This document shows, piece by piece, positions 25,821-33,901 of a stretch of DNA of 64,000 nt; within the stretch, counting starts at the first letter, position 1, and each line of letters starts with the position of its first letter. The position numbers and the translations under genes were made by a program. This DNA is from Gaiellasilicea sp037720595 (GTDB taxonomy: Bacteria; Actinomycetota; Thermoleophilia; Gaiellales; Gaiellaceae), in assembly GCA_037720595.1 (NCBI GenBank), contig JBBJLW010000003.1:124001-188000 (forward strand), given 5' to 3'. The notes below the pieces were generated by a model. It had not been told where the DNA came from, did not search any database, and saw only the letters and a program-made list of their open reading frames with translations.

Positions 25821-26834
25821 TCAGCGCCGCTTCGTAACCTTATGGTAGCCGATCACCCCAGCCACGACAGGGGCCGCCAGGACTGCGATCGAGCCTACCT
25901 TGCCGAGCCGAAGCCGGGCCTCGGTCCAGGCGCTCCCCGAGCGCGCCTGCTCGTCGAAACGGCCGTGGGCGCCTGGGTCACCCGCGATCGTCTCGTAGAG
26001 ATTGTCCGGCGAGTCGAGCGGCTTCGCCTCGCCGGTCGTCTGTCCCTTCCATCCGTTGCGGAGGAGAACACGGTCGCCGGCGCGAGGCGAGAGCTTTTGT
26101 CCCCAGAGCAGCTTCTGAGAGGCCCACGTCACGGGGAGCTCGCGCTGCGGCCGCTCGCAGCAATGGAGAATCGCCTCGGCGACGATCTCGGGCTGATAGA
26201 TCGGGGGCACGGGTTGCGGTTGCAGGCCGAGCTTCTGGCGGCCGCGATCGAACTGCGGTGTGTTGATCCCGCCGGGGAGGATCAGGCTGATGTCGACGCC
26301 GGTGTCGAGCTTCTCCTGCTCGGTTCGCGCCGACTCGAAGAACGCGCGGCCGGCGGCCTTCGAGGCGCAATAGGCAGCCTGCAGCGGAATCCCGCGGTAG
26401 GCGAGGCCGGAGTTGAGGTCGATGAACGTCCCGCGCGTCGCCTTCAGGTGCGGGAGTGCGGCCTTGTACGCGTGGGCTCGGCCGAGAAAGTTGACGTCCA
26501 TCACCCGGCGCAGCTCGTCCGCATCGAGTTGCTCTACCTCGGCATAGACCGTCACCATCACCGAAGCGACGAAGGTATCGATTCGGCCGAACCGCTCGAC
26601 AGCACGCGCGCAAAGCGACTCGAGGCCGGCCGGGCTCGTCGTATCGGTCGCGACCGCCATCCCGGCGGCCCCCTCCGCCTCGATCTCGAGGACAGCGGCA
26701 TCGAGGGCAGGTGCATTCCGGGCTGCCACCACGACATTCGCGCCCCGGCGGGCTGCCGCGCGCGCAGTAGCCCGCCCGATCCCGCTCGACGCGCCCAACA
26801 CAACGACGACCTGCTCCGCAAGCCGCTTCTTCAC
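25821..26834 (-). CDS. Short-chain dehydrogenase with hydrophobic C-terminal tail
   Basis: 337 residues from GTG 26834 (ATG 26903 would add 23 but runs into the tatA promoter). Classic SDR: cofactor motif G-A-S-S-G-I-G-R (13-20), N-x-x-F-L-G, active-site S-G and Y-C-A-S-K. An extended C-terminal part ends in a membrane-like stretch S-I-A-V-L-A-A-P-V-V-A-G-V-I-G near 314-328 with a basic end, so the enzyme may be tethered to the membrane. Substrate unknown. Divergent from tatA. Confidence 0.85.
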   Translation of the reverse strand: MKKRLAEQVVVVLGASSGIGRATARAAARRGANVVVAARNAPALDAAVLEIEAEGAAGMAVATDTTSPAGLESLCARAVERFGRIDTFVASVMVTVYAEVEQLDADELRRVMDVNFLGRAHAYKAALPHLKATRGTFIDLNSGLAYRGIPLQAAYCASKAAGRAFFESARTEQEKLDTGVDISLILPGGINTPQFDRGRQKLGLQPQPVPPIYQPEIVAEAILHCCERPQRELPVTWASQKLLWGQKLSPRAGDRVLLRNGWKGQTTGEAKPLDSPDNLYETIAGDPGAHGRFDEQARSGSAWTEARLRLGKVGSIAVLAAPVVAGVIGYHKVTKRR

Positions 26835-26907
26835 CGGTCGCCCCGCTTCTGCATCGGGCCACCGTGCCCGGGGTCGGGATTGGACAAACGATGGTAGAGT
26901 CATATCC

Positions 26908-27186
26908 ATGCCCTTCGGAATCGGTGTCACGGAGATGGTCATCCTCCTGATCGTCCTGCTCGTCTTCTTCGGCCCCAAGCGGCTGCCCGAGATGGGCCGT
27001 TCGCTCGGCAAGGGGATGCGCGAGTTCAAGGACTCGATCTCCGGCAAGGACGACGACGACGAGCCCGTCCATAAGCGCTACGCCACCGAGCTTCCGCCCG
27101 CCGAGCAGCCGGCGGACCCCGAGTACGTCGATGTCGAGCCGCCCGAGCGTGACCGGGTCACGCGCGAGCGCGACACCATCACCTAG
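26908..27186 (+). CDS. tatA: Sec-independent protein translocase TatA
   Basis: 92 residues. Short N-terminal membrane helix (about 8-22), the F-F-G-P-K-R-L-P hinge (20-27), then an amphipathic helix G-R-S-L-G-K-G-M-R-E-F-K and an acidic unstructured tail. Forms the Tat pore for folded proteins. Followed by tatC after 11 bases. No separate tatB is nearby; the single TatA may do both jobs, as in minimal Tat systems. Confidence 0.93.
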   Translation: MPFGIGVTEMVILLIVLLVFFGPKRLPEMGRSLGKGMREFKDSISGKDDDDEPVHKRYATELPPAEQPADPEYVDVEPPERDRVTRERDTIT

Positions 27187-27197
27187 CTTCCGAGCGC

Positions 27198-27986
27198 ATG
27201 ATCAAGAAGCGTCTGCCGCGGCGCCTCGGCCACGGCGAGGAAGCAACGCTGGTCGAGCATCTCGGCGAGTTGCGGACGCGCCTCGTGATCGCACTCTTCG
27301 CGATCGTTCCCGCGTTTGCGGTCTCGTTCGCCTTCCACGAGCGACTGATCGACTGGCTGACGCGCCCTCTCCCGAACGACAAGAGCCTCGTCACGCTGGG
27401 TGTCACCGAGCCGTTCACGACCGCGATCAAGGTCAGCCTGGCCGCCGCAGTCGCGATTACGCTGCCGATCCTGCTCTACCAGCTTTGGTCGTTTCTGGCG
27501 CCCGCGATCGAGGAGCACACACAGCGGGTCGTCTCGGTCTTCGCCGTCTTCTCGACGGTGCTGTTCGCCGGCGGAGTCGCGTTCTCGTACTTCATCGTGC
27601 TGCCACGGGCGCTCTCGTTCCTGACGAACTTCGGCGCCGATCAATTCGAGATCGACATCCGCGCGAGCTACTACTTCTCGTTCGTGACGGTGACGCTGCT
27701 CGCAAGCGGCCTCGCCTTCCAGATGCCGATCTTCATCCTCGCTCTCGTCCGCCTGCGCGTCCTCACTGCGGCGAAGCTGCGCAAGAACCGCCGCCTCGGC
27801 TACGTGCTGATGGTCGTCTTCGCCGTTCTCCTTCCGACCGTGGATCCCGTTTCGCTGGCACTCGAGGTCGCGCCGCTCCTGGTCCTGTTCGAGACCTCGA
27901 TCTGGCTCTCGAGCTTCATGGAGAAGCGCTGGGGGCTCGACCCCGCCTCCGACGAGTTCGGCGGCTTCTTTCCCGACTCCGAGTAA
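27198..27986 (+). CDS. tatC: Sec-independent protein translocase TatC
   Basis: 262 residues, six membrane helices. Signature H-L-x-E-L-R-x-R near 21-28, P-F near the second periplasmic loop, the F-x-x-P-x-x-L region as A-I-T-L-P-I-L-L-Y-Q-L-W-S-F, and F-A-V-L-L-P-T-V-D-P-V-S in the last third. TatC recognises the twin-arginine signal. Probable clients in this window are the dioxygenase at 8.9 kb and the ferritin-like protein at 28.2 kb. Confidence 0.95.
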   Translation: MIKKRLPRRLGHGEEATLVEHLGELRTRLVIALFAIVPAFAVSFAFHERLIDWLTRPLPNDKSLVTLGVTEPFTTAIKVSLAAAVAITLPILLYQLWSFLAPAIEEHTQRVVSVFAVFSTVLFAGGVAFSYFIVLPRALSFLTNFGADQFEIDIRASYYFSFVTVTLLASGLAFQMPIFILALVRLRVLTAAKLRKNRRLGYVLMVVFAVLLPTVDPVSLALEVAPLLVLFETSIWLSSFMEKRWGLDPASDEFGGFFPDSE

Positions 27987-28234
27987 CGAGTTGGGGGCCG
28001 CGGGCGCGCTGTGCGGCTGGCACCGCGAGCAGAGAGAAGCGGCCGCCGCCCCCACGTAGTTCGACAGCGATCGAAGCGCGGATCGCGTGGACTTGTAAGA
28101 AGTGCGTTACGGGTCTCGAACCTGATCGAACCGGTTCGAGTTTTCGTTCGAACCAGTGGTCGGACGAGCGTCACGGTGGTGCCGTTTCGTCCGAACCGGA
28201 CGACATCTGCTCTTCTCCACGATTAGGAGGCACC
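27987..28234. promoter_or_regulatory. Intergenic region with repeated GAACC/GGTTC sites
   Basis: TCGAACCGGTTCGA at 28126-28139 is a perfect palindrome, with further GAACC half-sites at about 28118, 28150 and 28192. The spacing suggests an operator or an ECF-sigma type promoter for the ferritin-like genes. TAGGAGG at 28224-28230 is the ribosome site for the next gene. Confidence 0.45.
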
Positions 28235-28840
28235 ATGCAGGAAACCCATGCTGCGGCCGAGACTCGCCGCGGCTTCATCGGCAAAGCGGCCCTCCTCGGC
28301 GGCGGCGCTCTCGCCGCGAGCGGAGTCGGTGCCTTTACCGAAGCCGCCCGCGCCCAGTCGGCCCCGGCAAGCGATCTCGCAGTCCTCAACTTCGCGTTGA
28401 CGCTCGAGTATCTCGAGGCCGAGTTCTACGATCGCGCCCGCCAGGGTGCCTTCGGTCGCCTAAACGCAGGCGTCCAGCGCTTTGCCGAGGTGGTCTACTC
28501 GCACGAGCAGGCACACGTCGACGCGCTCGTCGCGACGATTCCGGCCCTCGGCGGTACCCCCGTCAAGAAGCCGGCACTGAAGTTCCCGAAGCTCGCACAG
28601 CGCTCGTTCGTGCTTACGGCGATCCAGCTCGAGCAGGTCGGCGTCGGCGCCTATGGCGGTGCCTTCCCCTCGCTCAAGCTGAAGGCCGTGAAGGAAGCCG
28701 CGCTCGCGATCCATTCCGTGGAGGCACGTCACGCCGCGTACGCCCGGCTCGTCGCCGGCACGCTGCCGGCCAACGTCGCCTTCTTCAGCCCTCTAACCGC
28801 GGATCAGGTGCTCAAGCGCGCCGCTCCGTTCTTCGCCTAG
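28235..28840 (+). CDS. Tat-exported ferritin-like domain protein 1
   Basis: 201 residues. N-terminal twin-arginine signal E-T-R-R-G-F-I-G-K-A (9-18) and alanine-rich hydrophobic core, cleaved probably near A-R-A-Q. The mature part is a four-helix ferritin-like fold: L-N-F-A-L-T-L-E-Y-L-E-A-E-F-Y (Glu ligands), H-E-Q-A-H (about 90-94), and V-E-A-R-H. It resembles the Ferritin_2 family, which is exported and of uncertain function. Good ribosome site TAGGAGG. Paired with the next gene. Confidence 0.87.
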   Translation: MQETHAAAETRRGFIGKAALLGGGALAASGVGAFTEAARAQSAPASDLAVLNFALTLEYLEAEFYDRARQGAFGRLNAGVQRFAEVVYSHEQAHVDALVATIPALGGTPVKKPALKFPKLAQRSFVLTAIQLEQVGVGAYGGAFPSLKLKAVKEAALAIHSVEARHAAYARLVAGTLPANVAFFSPLTADQVLKRAAPFFA

Positions 28841-28850
28841 GAGACCTGCG

Positions 28851-29507
28851 ATGACTGAGATCTTCGTTCACAAGGGCATCGAGGTCGAGACCGACACGCC
28901 GATCGCCTCCCTCTCGGAGGAGCTCGGGACCTCGCGTGACCTGTTCCTGAAGCGTGCCGCCATCTTCGGCGGCAGCGTCTTCGCGGCGGCATCCCTCGGG
29001 ATGGCGCTGCCAGGCAACGCGAAGGCGTCGAAAGCATCGGACGTCGCGATCCTCAACTTCGCGTTGACGCTCGAGTACCTCGAGGCCACGTTCTACGCGA
29101 TCGCTGCGACCAAGGGCTTCGGCCCGCGCGTCGGGCGGCTCGCACGGGTGATCCGCGACCACGAGATCGCTCACGTCAAGGCGCTCGTCGCGACGATTCC
29201 GTCGCTCGGAGGCACGCCGGTGAAGAAGCCGAAGTTCAACTTCCCGCCGTCGCTGTACGCCAACGAGACCACGTTCCTCCAGACCGCGATGGCGCTCGAG
29301 GACACGGGCGTCGGCGCCTACAACGGGGCCGGCCCGGCCCTGACGCTGAAGCCGGTCAAGGAGGCCGCGGCGTCGATCGTCGCGGTCGAGGCGATGCACG
29401 CGTCGTGGGTTCGCGGCGTGGCGGGAACCGCTCCGGCGCCCGCCTCGTTCGACGATCTGCTGACAACGCAGCAGGTGCTTGCCGCGGCGGGTCCCTTCCT
29501 CGCGTAA
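28851..29507 (+). CDS. Ferritin-like domain protein 2
   Basis: 218 residues, paralogue of the preceding gene (shared L-N-F-A-L-T-L-E-Y-L-E-A, H-V-x-A-L-V-A-T-I-P-x-L-G-G-T-P-V-K-K-P). Ferritin ligands appear as E-Y-L-E-A-T-F-Y, H-E-I-A-H and V-E-A-M-H. The N-terminus has a hydrophobic stretch after S-R-D-L-F-L-K-R but no true R-R pair, so it may be exported together with protein 1. Ten bases after protein 1. Confidence 0.85.
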   Translation: MTEIFVHKGIEVETDTPIASLSEELGTSRDLFLKRAAIFGGSVFAAASLGMALPGNAKASKASDVAILNFALTLEYLEATFYAIAATKGFGPRVGRLARVIRDHEIAHVKALVATIPSLGGTPVKKPKFNFPPSLYANETTFLQTAMALEDTGVGAYNGAGPALTLKPVKEAAASIVAVEAMHASWVRGVAGTAPAPASFDDLLTTQQVLAAAGPFLA

Positions 29508-29939
29508 GTGCTCGACGGAACGATCAAGCGGGCGGCCGGTCTCGGCCGCCCGCTCGTTCTGCGGAGCGCCCGGCCCGGCGTCCGCCTTCGCGTGACGCCG
29601 CTTTCGTTCGTGGATCCGGCCCCCGGCTCGACGTACTTCCAGCCGATCGCGATCAACCGCTTCGTCGCAATTCGCGTCGAACTGGTCAACGTCGGCTCGG
29701 CCCTCTACGTCGATACGACCTCGAACGGCGCTCGCGTCGACGCGGGCAGTCGACTACGGCGCGCCTTGATTCTCGACGCCGCCGAGCCTGGATTGAGCCG
29801 GCCGCAGCTCCGGCCGGGACAGCGCAAGACCGGCTCGCTCAGCTTCGAGATCCCGAAGCGCGCGCGTGTCCAGTCTTTCCGGCTGACCCTGGACAGCGGC
29901 TTCGGACCCGAGACTGGCGTCTGGACCTTCTCTCGCTAG
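29508..29939 (+). CDS. DUF4352-like beta-sandwich protein
   Basis: 143 residues, GTG directly after the preceding TAA. No signal peptide seen. Middle segment R-F-V-A-I-R-V-E-L-V-N-V-G-S-A-L-Y-V (about 51-68) and the L-R-P-G-Q-x-K-T-G-S-L-S-F-E-I-P element resemble DUF4352 immunoglobulin-like domains (where N and G-S flank a strand). Function unknown; probably expressed with the ferritin-like genes. Confidence 0.65.
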   Translation: MLDGTIKRAAGLGRPLVLRSARPGVRLRVTPLSFVDPAPGSTYFQPIAINRFVAIRVELVNVGSALYVDTTSNGARVDAGSRLRRALILDAAEPGLSRPQLRPGQRKTGSLSFEIPKRARVQSFRLTLDSGFGPETGVWTFSR

Positions 29940-29950
29940 AGTCCGGCGCC

Positions 29951-31252
29951 GTGAGGCGGGTGCTGTCAGCGGACTGGGTGCTGCCCATCGAAGGCGCGCC
30001 GATCGAGGACGGCGCCGTGGCGATCGAGGGTGGTCGGATCGCGGCGGTGGGCACCGTTGCCGAGCTCGGGGAGGGCGCTCGCTTCCCCGGTGCGGCGATC
30101 GTCCCAGGGTTCGTCAACGCACACACCCATCTCGAGTACGCGGTCTATGCCGGGTTCGGCGACGGCCAGTCGTTTGCGCCCTGGCTCGCGATCCACATCG
30201 ACCGCAAGGCGAGGCTGGAGCGCGGCGAGATGGAGGCGATTGCCCGGCTTGGGGCCGCCGAGTGCCTCGCATCCGGGATCACGACGGTCGGCGACGCCGC
30301 CTTCGCAGGCGCGAGCGCCCACGCCTGCGCGGAGCTCGGTCTTCGGGCGATCGTCCACCTGGAGGTCTTCGGCTCGGATCCGCGCGACGCGATGCGGCAG
30401 TTCGAGGAGAAGCTCGAGTACGCGCGACCCGTGCTCTCCGAGCGCGTCCAGGTCGGGATCTCGCCGCACGCGCCATACTCGTGCTCCACCGAGGTCTACG
30501 CCGCCTGCCTCGAGCTCGGCGTGCCCGTGATGACGCACTTCAACGAGAGCCAAGACGAGCTCGACTGGCTGGAGCGAGGCGAGGGGCCGATGCGGCCGGT
30601 CGCGGACTTCCTGATCGAGCCCGACGGGCAAACCGGGATCCGCCGGCTCGCTGCCGCAGGTCTCCTGCAGCGCGGCATCGTCGCCGCTCACTGCGTCAAG
30701 CTTGCCGCGGACGAGCTCGAGCTGCTGGCCCTCAACGACGTCGCCGTCGCTCACTGTGCCCGCTCGAATGCGCTGCTGGGATGCGGCGTTGCCCCGCTGG
30801 CGGAGTTCCGAGCTGCGGGTCTGCGGGTGGGTGTCGGCACGGACGGCGTCTCCTCCGTTCCCTCGCACGACTTCTTCGAGGAGCTCAGGACGGTCGTCGG
30901 CGCAACCCGGGCGCGCTCGGAACGGGCGGACGCGTTGTCACCGGCGGAGGCTCTCGAGCTCGCCACCCTCGGGGGCGCCCGCGCGCTCGGGATCGACGAC
31001 GAGACGGGCTCGCTCGTCGCAGGAAAGCGCGCCGATCTCGCGGTGATCGGCCTGGCGGAGTCGGCGTATCTACCATGGGAGGACCCGGCGGCTGCGGTGG
31101 TCTTCGGAGGCGGCCCAGCGCGCATCCTCGCTACCCTCGTCGACGGCGAGGCCCGCTATGAGAAGGGAGGAGACGAATGGCACGAGCTGACCGCCGCCGC
31201 GGCACGCGCGCGAAGCCGGCTGCTGGGCCACGCCCCCGCCCGCGCGACGTAA
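29951..31252 (+). CDS. Amidohydrolase (cytosine/aminodeoxyfutalosine deaminase-like)
   Basis: 433 residues, GTG start. Metal site: N-A-H-T-H-L-E (about 57-63), H-F-N-E-S (about 196-200), A-H-C-V-K and G-T-D-G-V-S-S. The family deaminates purines (S-adenosylhomocysteine, methylthioadenosine) or 6-amino-6-deoxyfutalosine in menaquinone synthesis; the position next to respiratory genes makes the menaquinone enzyme attractive, but no other mqn gene is visible. Its end overlaps the next gene by 76 bases. Confidence 0.82.
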   Translation: MRRVLSADWVLPIEGAPIEDGAVAIEGGRIAAVGTVAELGEGARFPGAAIVPGFVNAHTHLEYAVYAGFGDGQSFAPWLAIHIDRKARLERGEMEAIARLGAAECLASGITTVGDAAFAGASAHACAELGLRAIVHLEVFGSDPRDAMRQFEEKLEYARPVLSERVQVGISPHAPYSCSTEVYAACLELGVPVMTHFNESQDELDWLERGEGPMRPVADFLIEPDGQTGIRRLAAAGLLQRGIVAAHCVKLAADELELLALNDVAVAHCARSNALLGCGVAPLAEFRAAGLRVGVGTDGVSSVPSHDFFEELRTVVGATRARSERADALSPAEALELATLGGARALGIDDETGSLVAGKRADLAVIGLAESAYLPWEDPAAAVVFGGGPARILATLVDGEARYEKGGDEWHELTAAAARARSRLLGHAPARAT

Positions 31253-32043
31253 GCCAGGCCAGCATCGAGGACACGATGTTCTTCGTGCGGCTGCGCCGGC
31301 ACGCGAAGTGGATGTTCGTCTTTCTCGCCCTGATCTTCGGTCTCGGATTCGTGATCTTCGGCGTCGGCGCCAACAATGCCGGCACCGGGATCGGCGACAT
31401 CATCGGCGGCGGCGCGGGCTCGGACGGCGTCGCGTCGGTTTCCGAGGCTCGCGACCGCGTCAAGGCGAATCCGAAGGATGCGGACGCTCGTCGCGAGCTC
31501 GTCACCGCGCTCGAGACGGAGGGACGGAACGAGGAGGCAATCGACGCTCTGGTCGGCTATCTCGAGCTTCGTCCTCGGGATGACGACGCGTTGCGCGAGC
31601 TCGCAGGGCTCTATCTGACGGAAGGCAACGTCAGCCAGCAGGATGCTCAGAACGAGCAGATCCGCGCCGCATCTCTCACCGCGGGCTCGAGCTTCGCCGA
31701 GCCGCTGAAGCTCGGCACGTCGGGCGCGACGCTCGGCGAGGATCCGATCACGACCGCCGTTACCACCGAGGCGAACGAGGCGATCACCGCCGCGCTCGAC
31801 GAGTCGCAGAAGGCGTACACGAAGGCGGTCGAGACGTACGAGCGACTCGTCACGATCGTGCCGGACGATCCGAACGCGCAGCTCGAGCTGGCGCAGACGG
31901 CAGAGCAGGTGCGCGACTATCCCAAGGCGATCGCCGCCTATCAGCAGTTCCTGAAGCTCGCCCCCGACGATACGAGCGCGGAGATCGTGAAAGCCCAGAT
32001 CAAGCAGCTGCAGGGAGCGCTTCAGCCCGCGTCGTCAGGTTAG
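31177..32043 (+). CDS. Membrane-anchored TPR protein
   Basis: 288 residues. The ATG at 31177 has a strong ribosome site (GGGAGGAG) although it lies within the amidohydrolase gene; ATG 31276 is an alternative that would remove the overlap. A basic N-terminus leads to one membrane segment (about 46-68), a glycine-rich linker, then TPR-like repeats around A-D-A-R-R-E-L-V, Y-E-R-L-V-T-I-V-P-D-D-P-N-A-Q-L-E-L-A and Y-Q-Q-F-L-K-L-A-P-D-D. Likely a scaffold; partner unknown. Confidence 0.75.
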   Translation: MARADRRRGTRAKPAAGPRPRPRDVSQASIEDTMFFVRLRRHAKWMFVFLALIFGLGFVIFGVGANNAGTGIGDIIGGGAGSDGVASVSEARDRVKANPKDADARRELVTALETEGRNEEAIDALVGYLELRPRDDDALRELAGLYLTEGNVSQQDAQNEQIRAASLTAGSSFAEPLKLGTSGATLGEDPITTAVTTEANEAITAALDESQKAYTKAVETYERLVTIVPDDPNAQLELAQTAEQVRDYPKAIAAYQQFLKLAPDDTSAEIVKAQIKQLQGALQPASSG

Positions 32044-32096
32044 ACTCACCGAGTCCGGGAATTGCGGTTCAACACTGTCGGTGAGACCGGGGGGCC

Positions 32097-32456
32097 ATGA
32101 ATTTCGACGTCAAGACCGAGAAGCTGAGCGACGACCAGTTCGTGATCTCGCTGGCCGGTGAGGTGGATCTGTATACCGCGCCCGAGTTCAAGCAGCAGCT
32201 CCTCGAGGTGATCGACCAGGGCGGGCGCGATGTGATCGTCGATCTGAGCGACACGACGTTCATCGACTCGACCACGCTTGGGGTGCTGGTCGGCGGCGTC
32301 AAGCGCCTGCGGACGAACGAGGGTCAGCTTTCGCTCGTGTGCAGCGACCGGAACATCACCAAGATCTTCGAGATCACCGGCCTCGACCGTGTCTTCACGA
32401 TTCACGGCACGCGCGACGAGGCCGTCGGGTCGCTCGGGTCGGGGTCGACCGCCTAA
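32097..32456 (+). CDS. STAS-domain anti-anti-sigma factor
   Basis: 119 residues, SpoIIAA/RsbV-type. G-E-V-D-L-Y-T-A-P-E-F near 21-31 and the phosphorylatable serine in F-I-D-S-T-T-L-G-V-L (Ser58). Such proteins release a sigma factor by binding its anti-sigma kinase when unphosphorylated. No cognate kinase or sigma gene is adjacent. Confidence 0.9.
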   Translation: MNFDVKTEKLSDDQFVISLAGEVDLYTAPEFKQQLLEVIDQGGRDVIVDLSDTTFIDSTTLGVLVGGVKRLRTNEGQLSLVCSDRNITKIFEITGLDRVFTIHGTRDEAVGSLGSGSTA

Positions 32457-32457
32457 G

Positions 32458-33201
32458 TTGAGACGGGGTCTCGCCGGCGCTGGCTCGATCGTCGCGACGG
32501 TCCTGACCGTAAGCGGTTGCGGCACCGTCGGGCTCTCCGAAGCCGGAGAGGGGAACGCGGCGAGCGGCAAGGGGCTCTTCAGCCAGAAGTGCGGTTCGTG
32601 CCACACGCTCGCGGACGCCGGCACGAAGGGTCAGATCGGCCCCGATCTCGACGACGCTTTCCTACAGTCGCGCGCCGACGGGCTCGGCGAGTCGACGATC
32701 CAGTCGGTCGTGCGCGGCCAGATCGAGTATCCGGTGCGGGAGCCGTCGACCGGGCTGCCCGGGATGCCCGGTCCGGACACGCTGCTCCCGGAATGTGAGA
32801 ACGGGAGCAAGGACGAGCCGCAGGGCTGCGTTGCGGATCAGAACGACGCGGCGGAGGACATCGCGGCGTACGTCGCCTCCGTGGCCGGTAAGCCGACGAC
32901 CGGAACGCCTGCTTCTGGAGCGGACCCGAGCGGGTCGACCCCGAAGGTGGGCGCGGGCGGCGGTGGGCCGGACGGCGAGGCGATCTTCGCCGACGCCGGC
33001 TGCGGCGGCTGCCACACGCTCGAGGCCGCCGGCTCCTCGGGCAACGTCGGGCCGAACCTGGACGACGCCAAGCCGGCGAAGAGCCTCGTGATCGAGCGCG
33101 TCACGAAGGGTATGGGCGCGATGCCGTCCTTCGCCGACTCCTACACCCCCGACGAAATCGCCGCCGTCGCCGACTACGTCGTCGCGTCGACCGGCCCCTG
33201 A
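32458..33201 (+). CDS. Diheme c-type cytochrome lipoprotein
   Basis: 247 residues, TTG start one base after the STAS stop. Lipobox V-S-G-C (Cys21) anchors it outside the membrane. Two heme sites: C-G-S-C-H (45-49) and C-G-G-C-H (182-186), each followed by cytochrome c folds; likely Met ligands in L-P-G-M-P-G and M-G-A-M-P-S-F. Sits beside the caa3 oxidase operon and probably feeds electrons to it or to the fused cytochrome domain of CtaC. Confidence 0.87.
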   Translation: MRRGLAGAGSIVATVLTVSGCGTVGLSEAGEGNAASGKGLFSQKCGSCHTLADAGTKGQIGPDLDDAFLQSRADGLGESTIQSVVRGQIEYPVREPSTGLPGMPGPDTLLPECENGSKDEPQGCVADQNDAAEDIAAYVASVAGKPTTGTPASGADPSGSTPKVGAGGGGPDGEAIFADAGCGGCHTLEAAGSSGNVGPNLDDAKPAKSLVIERVTKGMGAMPSFADSYTPDEIAAVADYVVASTGP

Positions 33202-33215
33202 GACCATGTCTCCTC

Positions 33216-33250
33216 GGGACGTGTCGGGGGTCAAAGCCCGGACGCGTCCC
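33216..33250 (+). repeat. REP-like repeat, copy 3
   Basis: GGGACGTGTC and GACGCGTCCC arms around the GGGGTCAAAGCCCG core; contains the stop codon of the transposase gene. Inverted partner of copy 4. Confidence 0.8.
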
Positions 33251-33773
33251 GAAGGGCCAGTGCGGCCAGGTGCTCACGGCGCGTCCGGTAGTCGGCCACG
33301 AACCGTCTCAAGCGCTCGTCGGGTTGCGGCACGATCTTGCCGCGACCGCCGAAGCCACCCCATCGCCAGCCGCTGGGTTCTCGGCAGAGTCCGGCATCCA
33401 CCGGATTCAATGCCAGATACGCACGAGCGATCAGGAAATGCTCTTCGGATGCAACCAGACCCGAGTAGTAACGACCCTGGACGAGAGTGCCGCGGCGAAC
33501 GTGGCGATCGTTGAACGTCTGGACGTAACGAGCGTTCAGGTACTGCATTCCCCGAGCAAGATTGGGCTCGCGGGTCGTGAGCAGCAAATGGAAGTGGTTG
33601 CTCAGCTGGCAGTAATCGTGAATCTCCCAGTCGTAGCGGGTGACAGTCCGAACCAATAGATGGTCGAAGGCCACTCGGTCCAGCGGCTCGAGAAACAACA
33701 GCTCCTGATCTGTCGAACGCTGGGTGACGTGATAGACGCCACCCGGGATCTGGAGACGTGGACGACGCGGCAT
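33231..33773 (-). CDS. REP-associated tyrosine transposase (RAYT, Y1/IS200-like)
   Basis: 180 residues from ATG 33773 (the frame extends further but M-P-R-R-P-R-L-Q-I-P is the family start). HUH motif N-H-F-H-L-L-L (His60-x-His62) and probable nucleophile Tyr83 in N-A-R-Y-V-Q-T-F-N, followed by R-R-G-T-L-V-Q-G-R-Y. RAYTs cut single-stranded REP hairpins. The last three codons and the stop lie inside REP copy 3, and copy 4 lies 85 bases upstream, a textbook REP-RAYT arrangement. It splits the cytochrome lipoprotein gene from the cta operon. Confidence 0.92.
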   Translation of the reverse strand: MPRRPRLQIPGGVYHVTQRSTDQELLFLEPLDRVAFDHLLVRTVTRYDWEIHDYCQLSNHFHLLLTTREPNLARGMQYLNARYVQTFNDRHVRRGTLVQGRYYSGLVASEEHFLIARAYLALNPVDAGLCREPSGWRWGGFGGRGKIVPQPDERLRRFVADYRTRREHLAALALRDASGL

Positions 33774-33857
33774 GCAGCGACGGTAGGCGAGCGCCGGACT
33801 GAGCGGAAGGGGCCGGGGGAGAGTTGGAACAGAACTGTTGCACGTTCTCCGGAGGTG

Positions 33858-33890
33858 GGACATGTCCGGGCTTTGACCCCTGACATGGCC
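33858..33890 (-). repeat. REP-like repeat, copy 4 (inverted)
   Basis: GGACATGTCC arm plus CGGGCTTTGACCCC core; together with copy 3 it bounds a 675-bp RAYT element. Confidence 0.8.
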
Positions 33891-33901
33891 GAAGGGGACG
33901 G

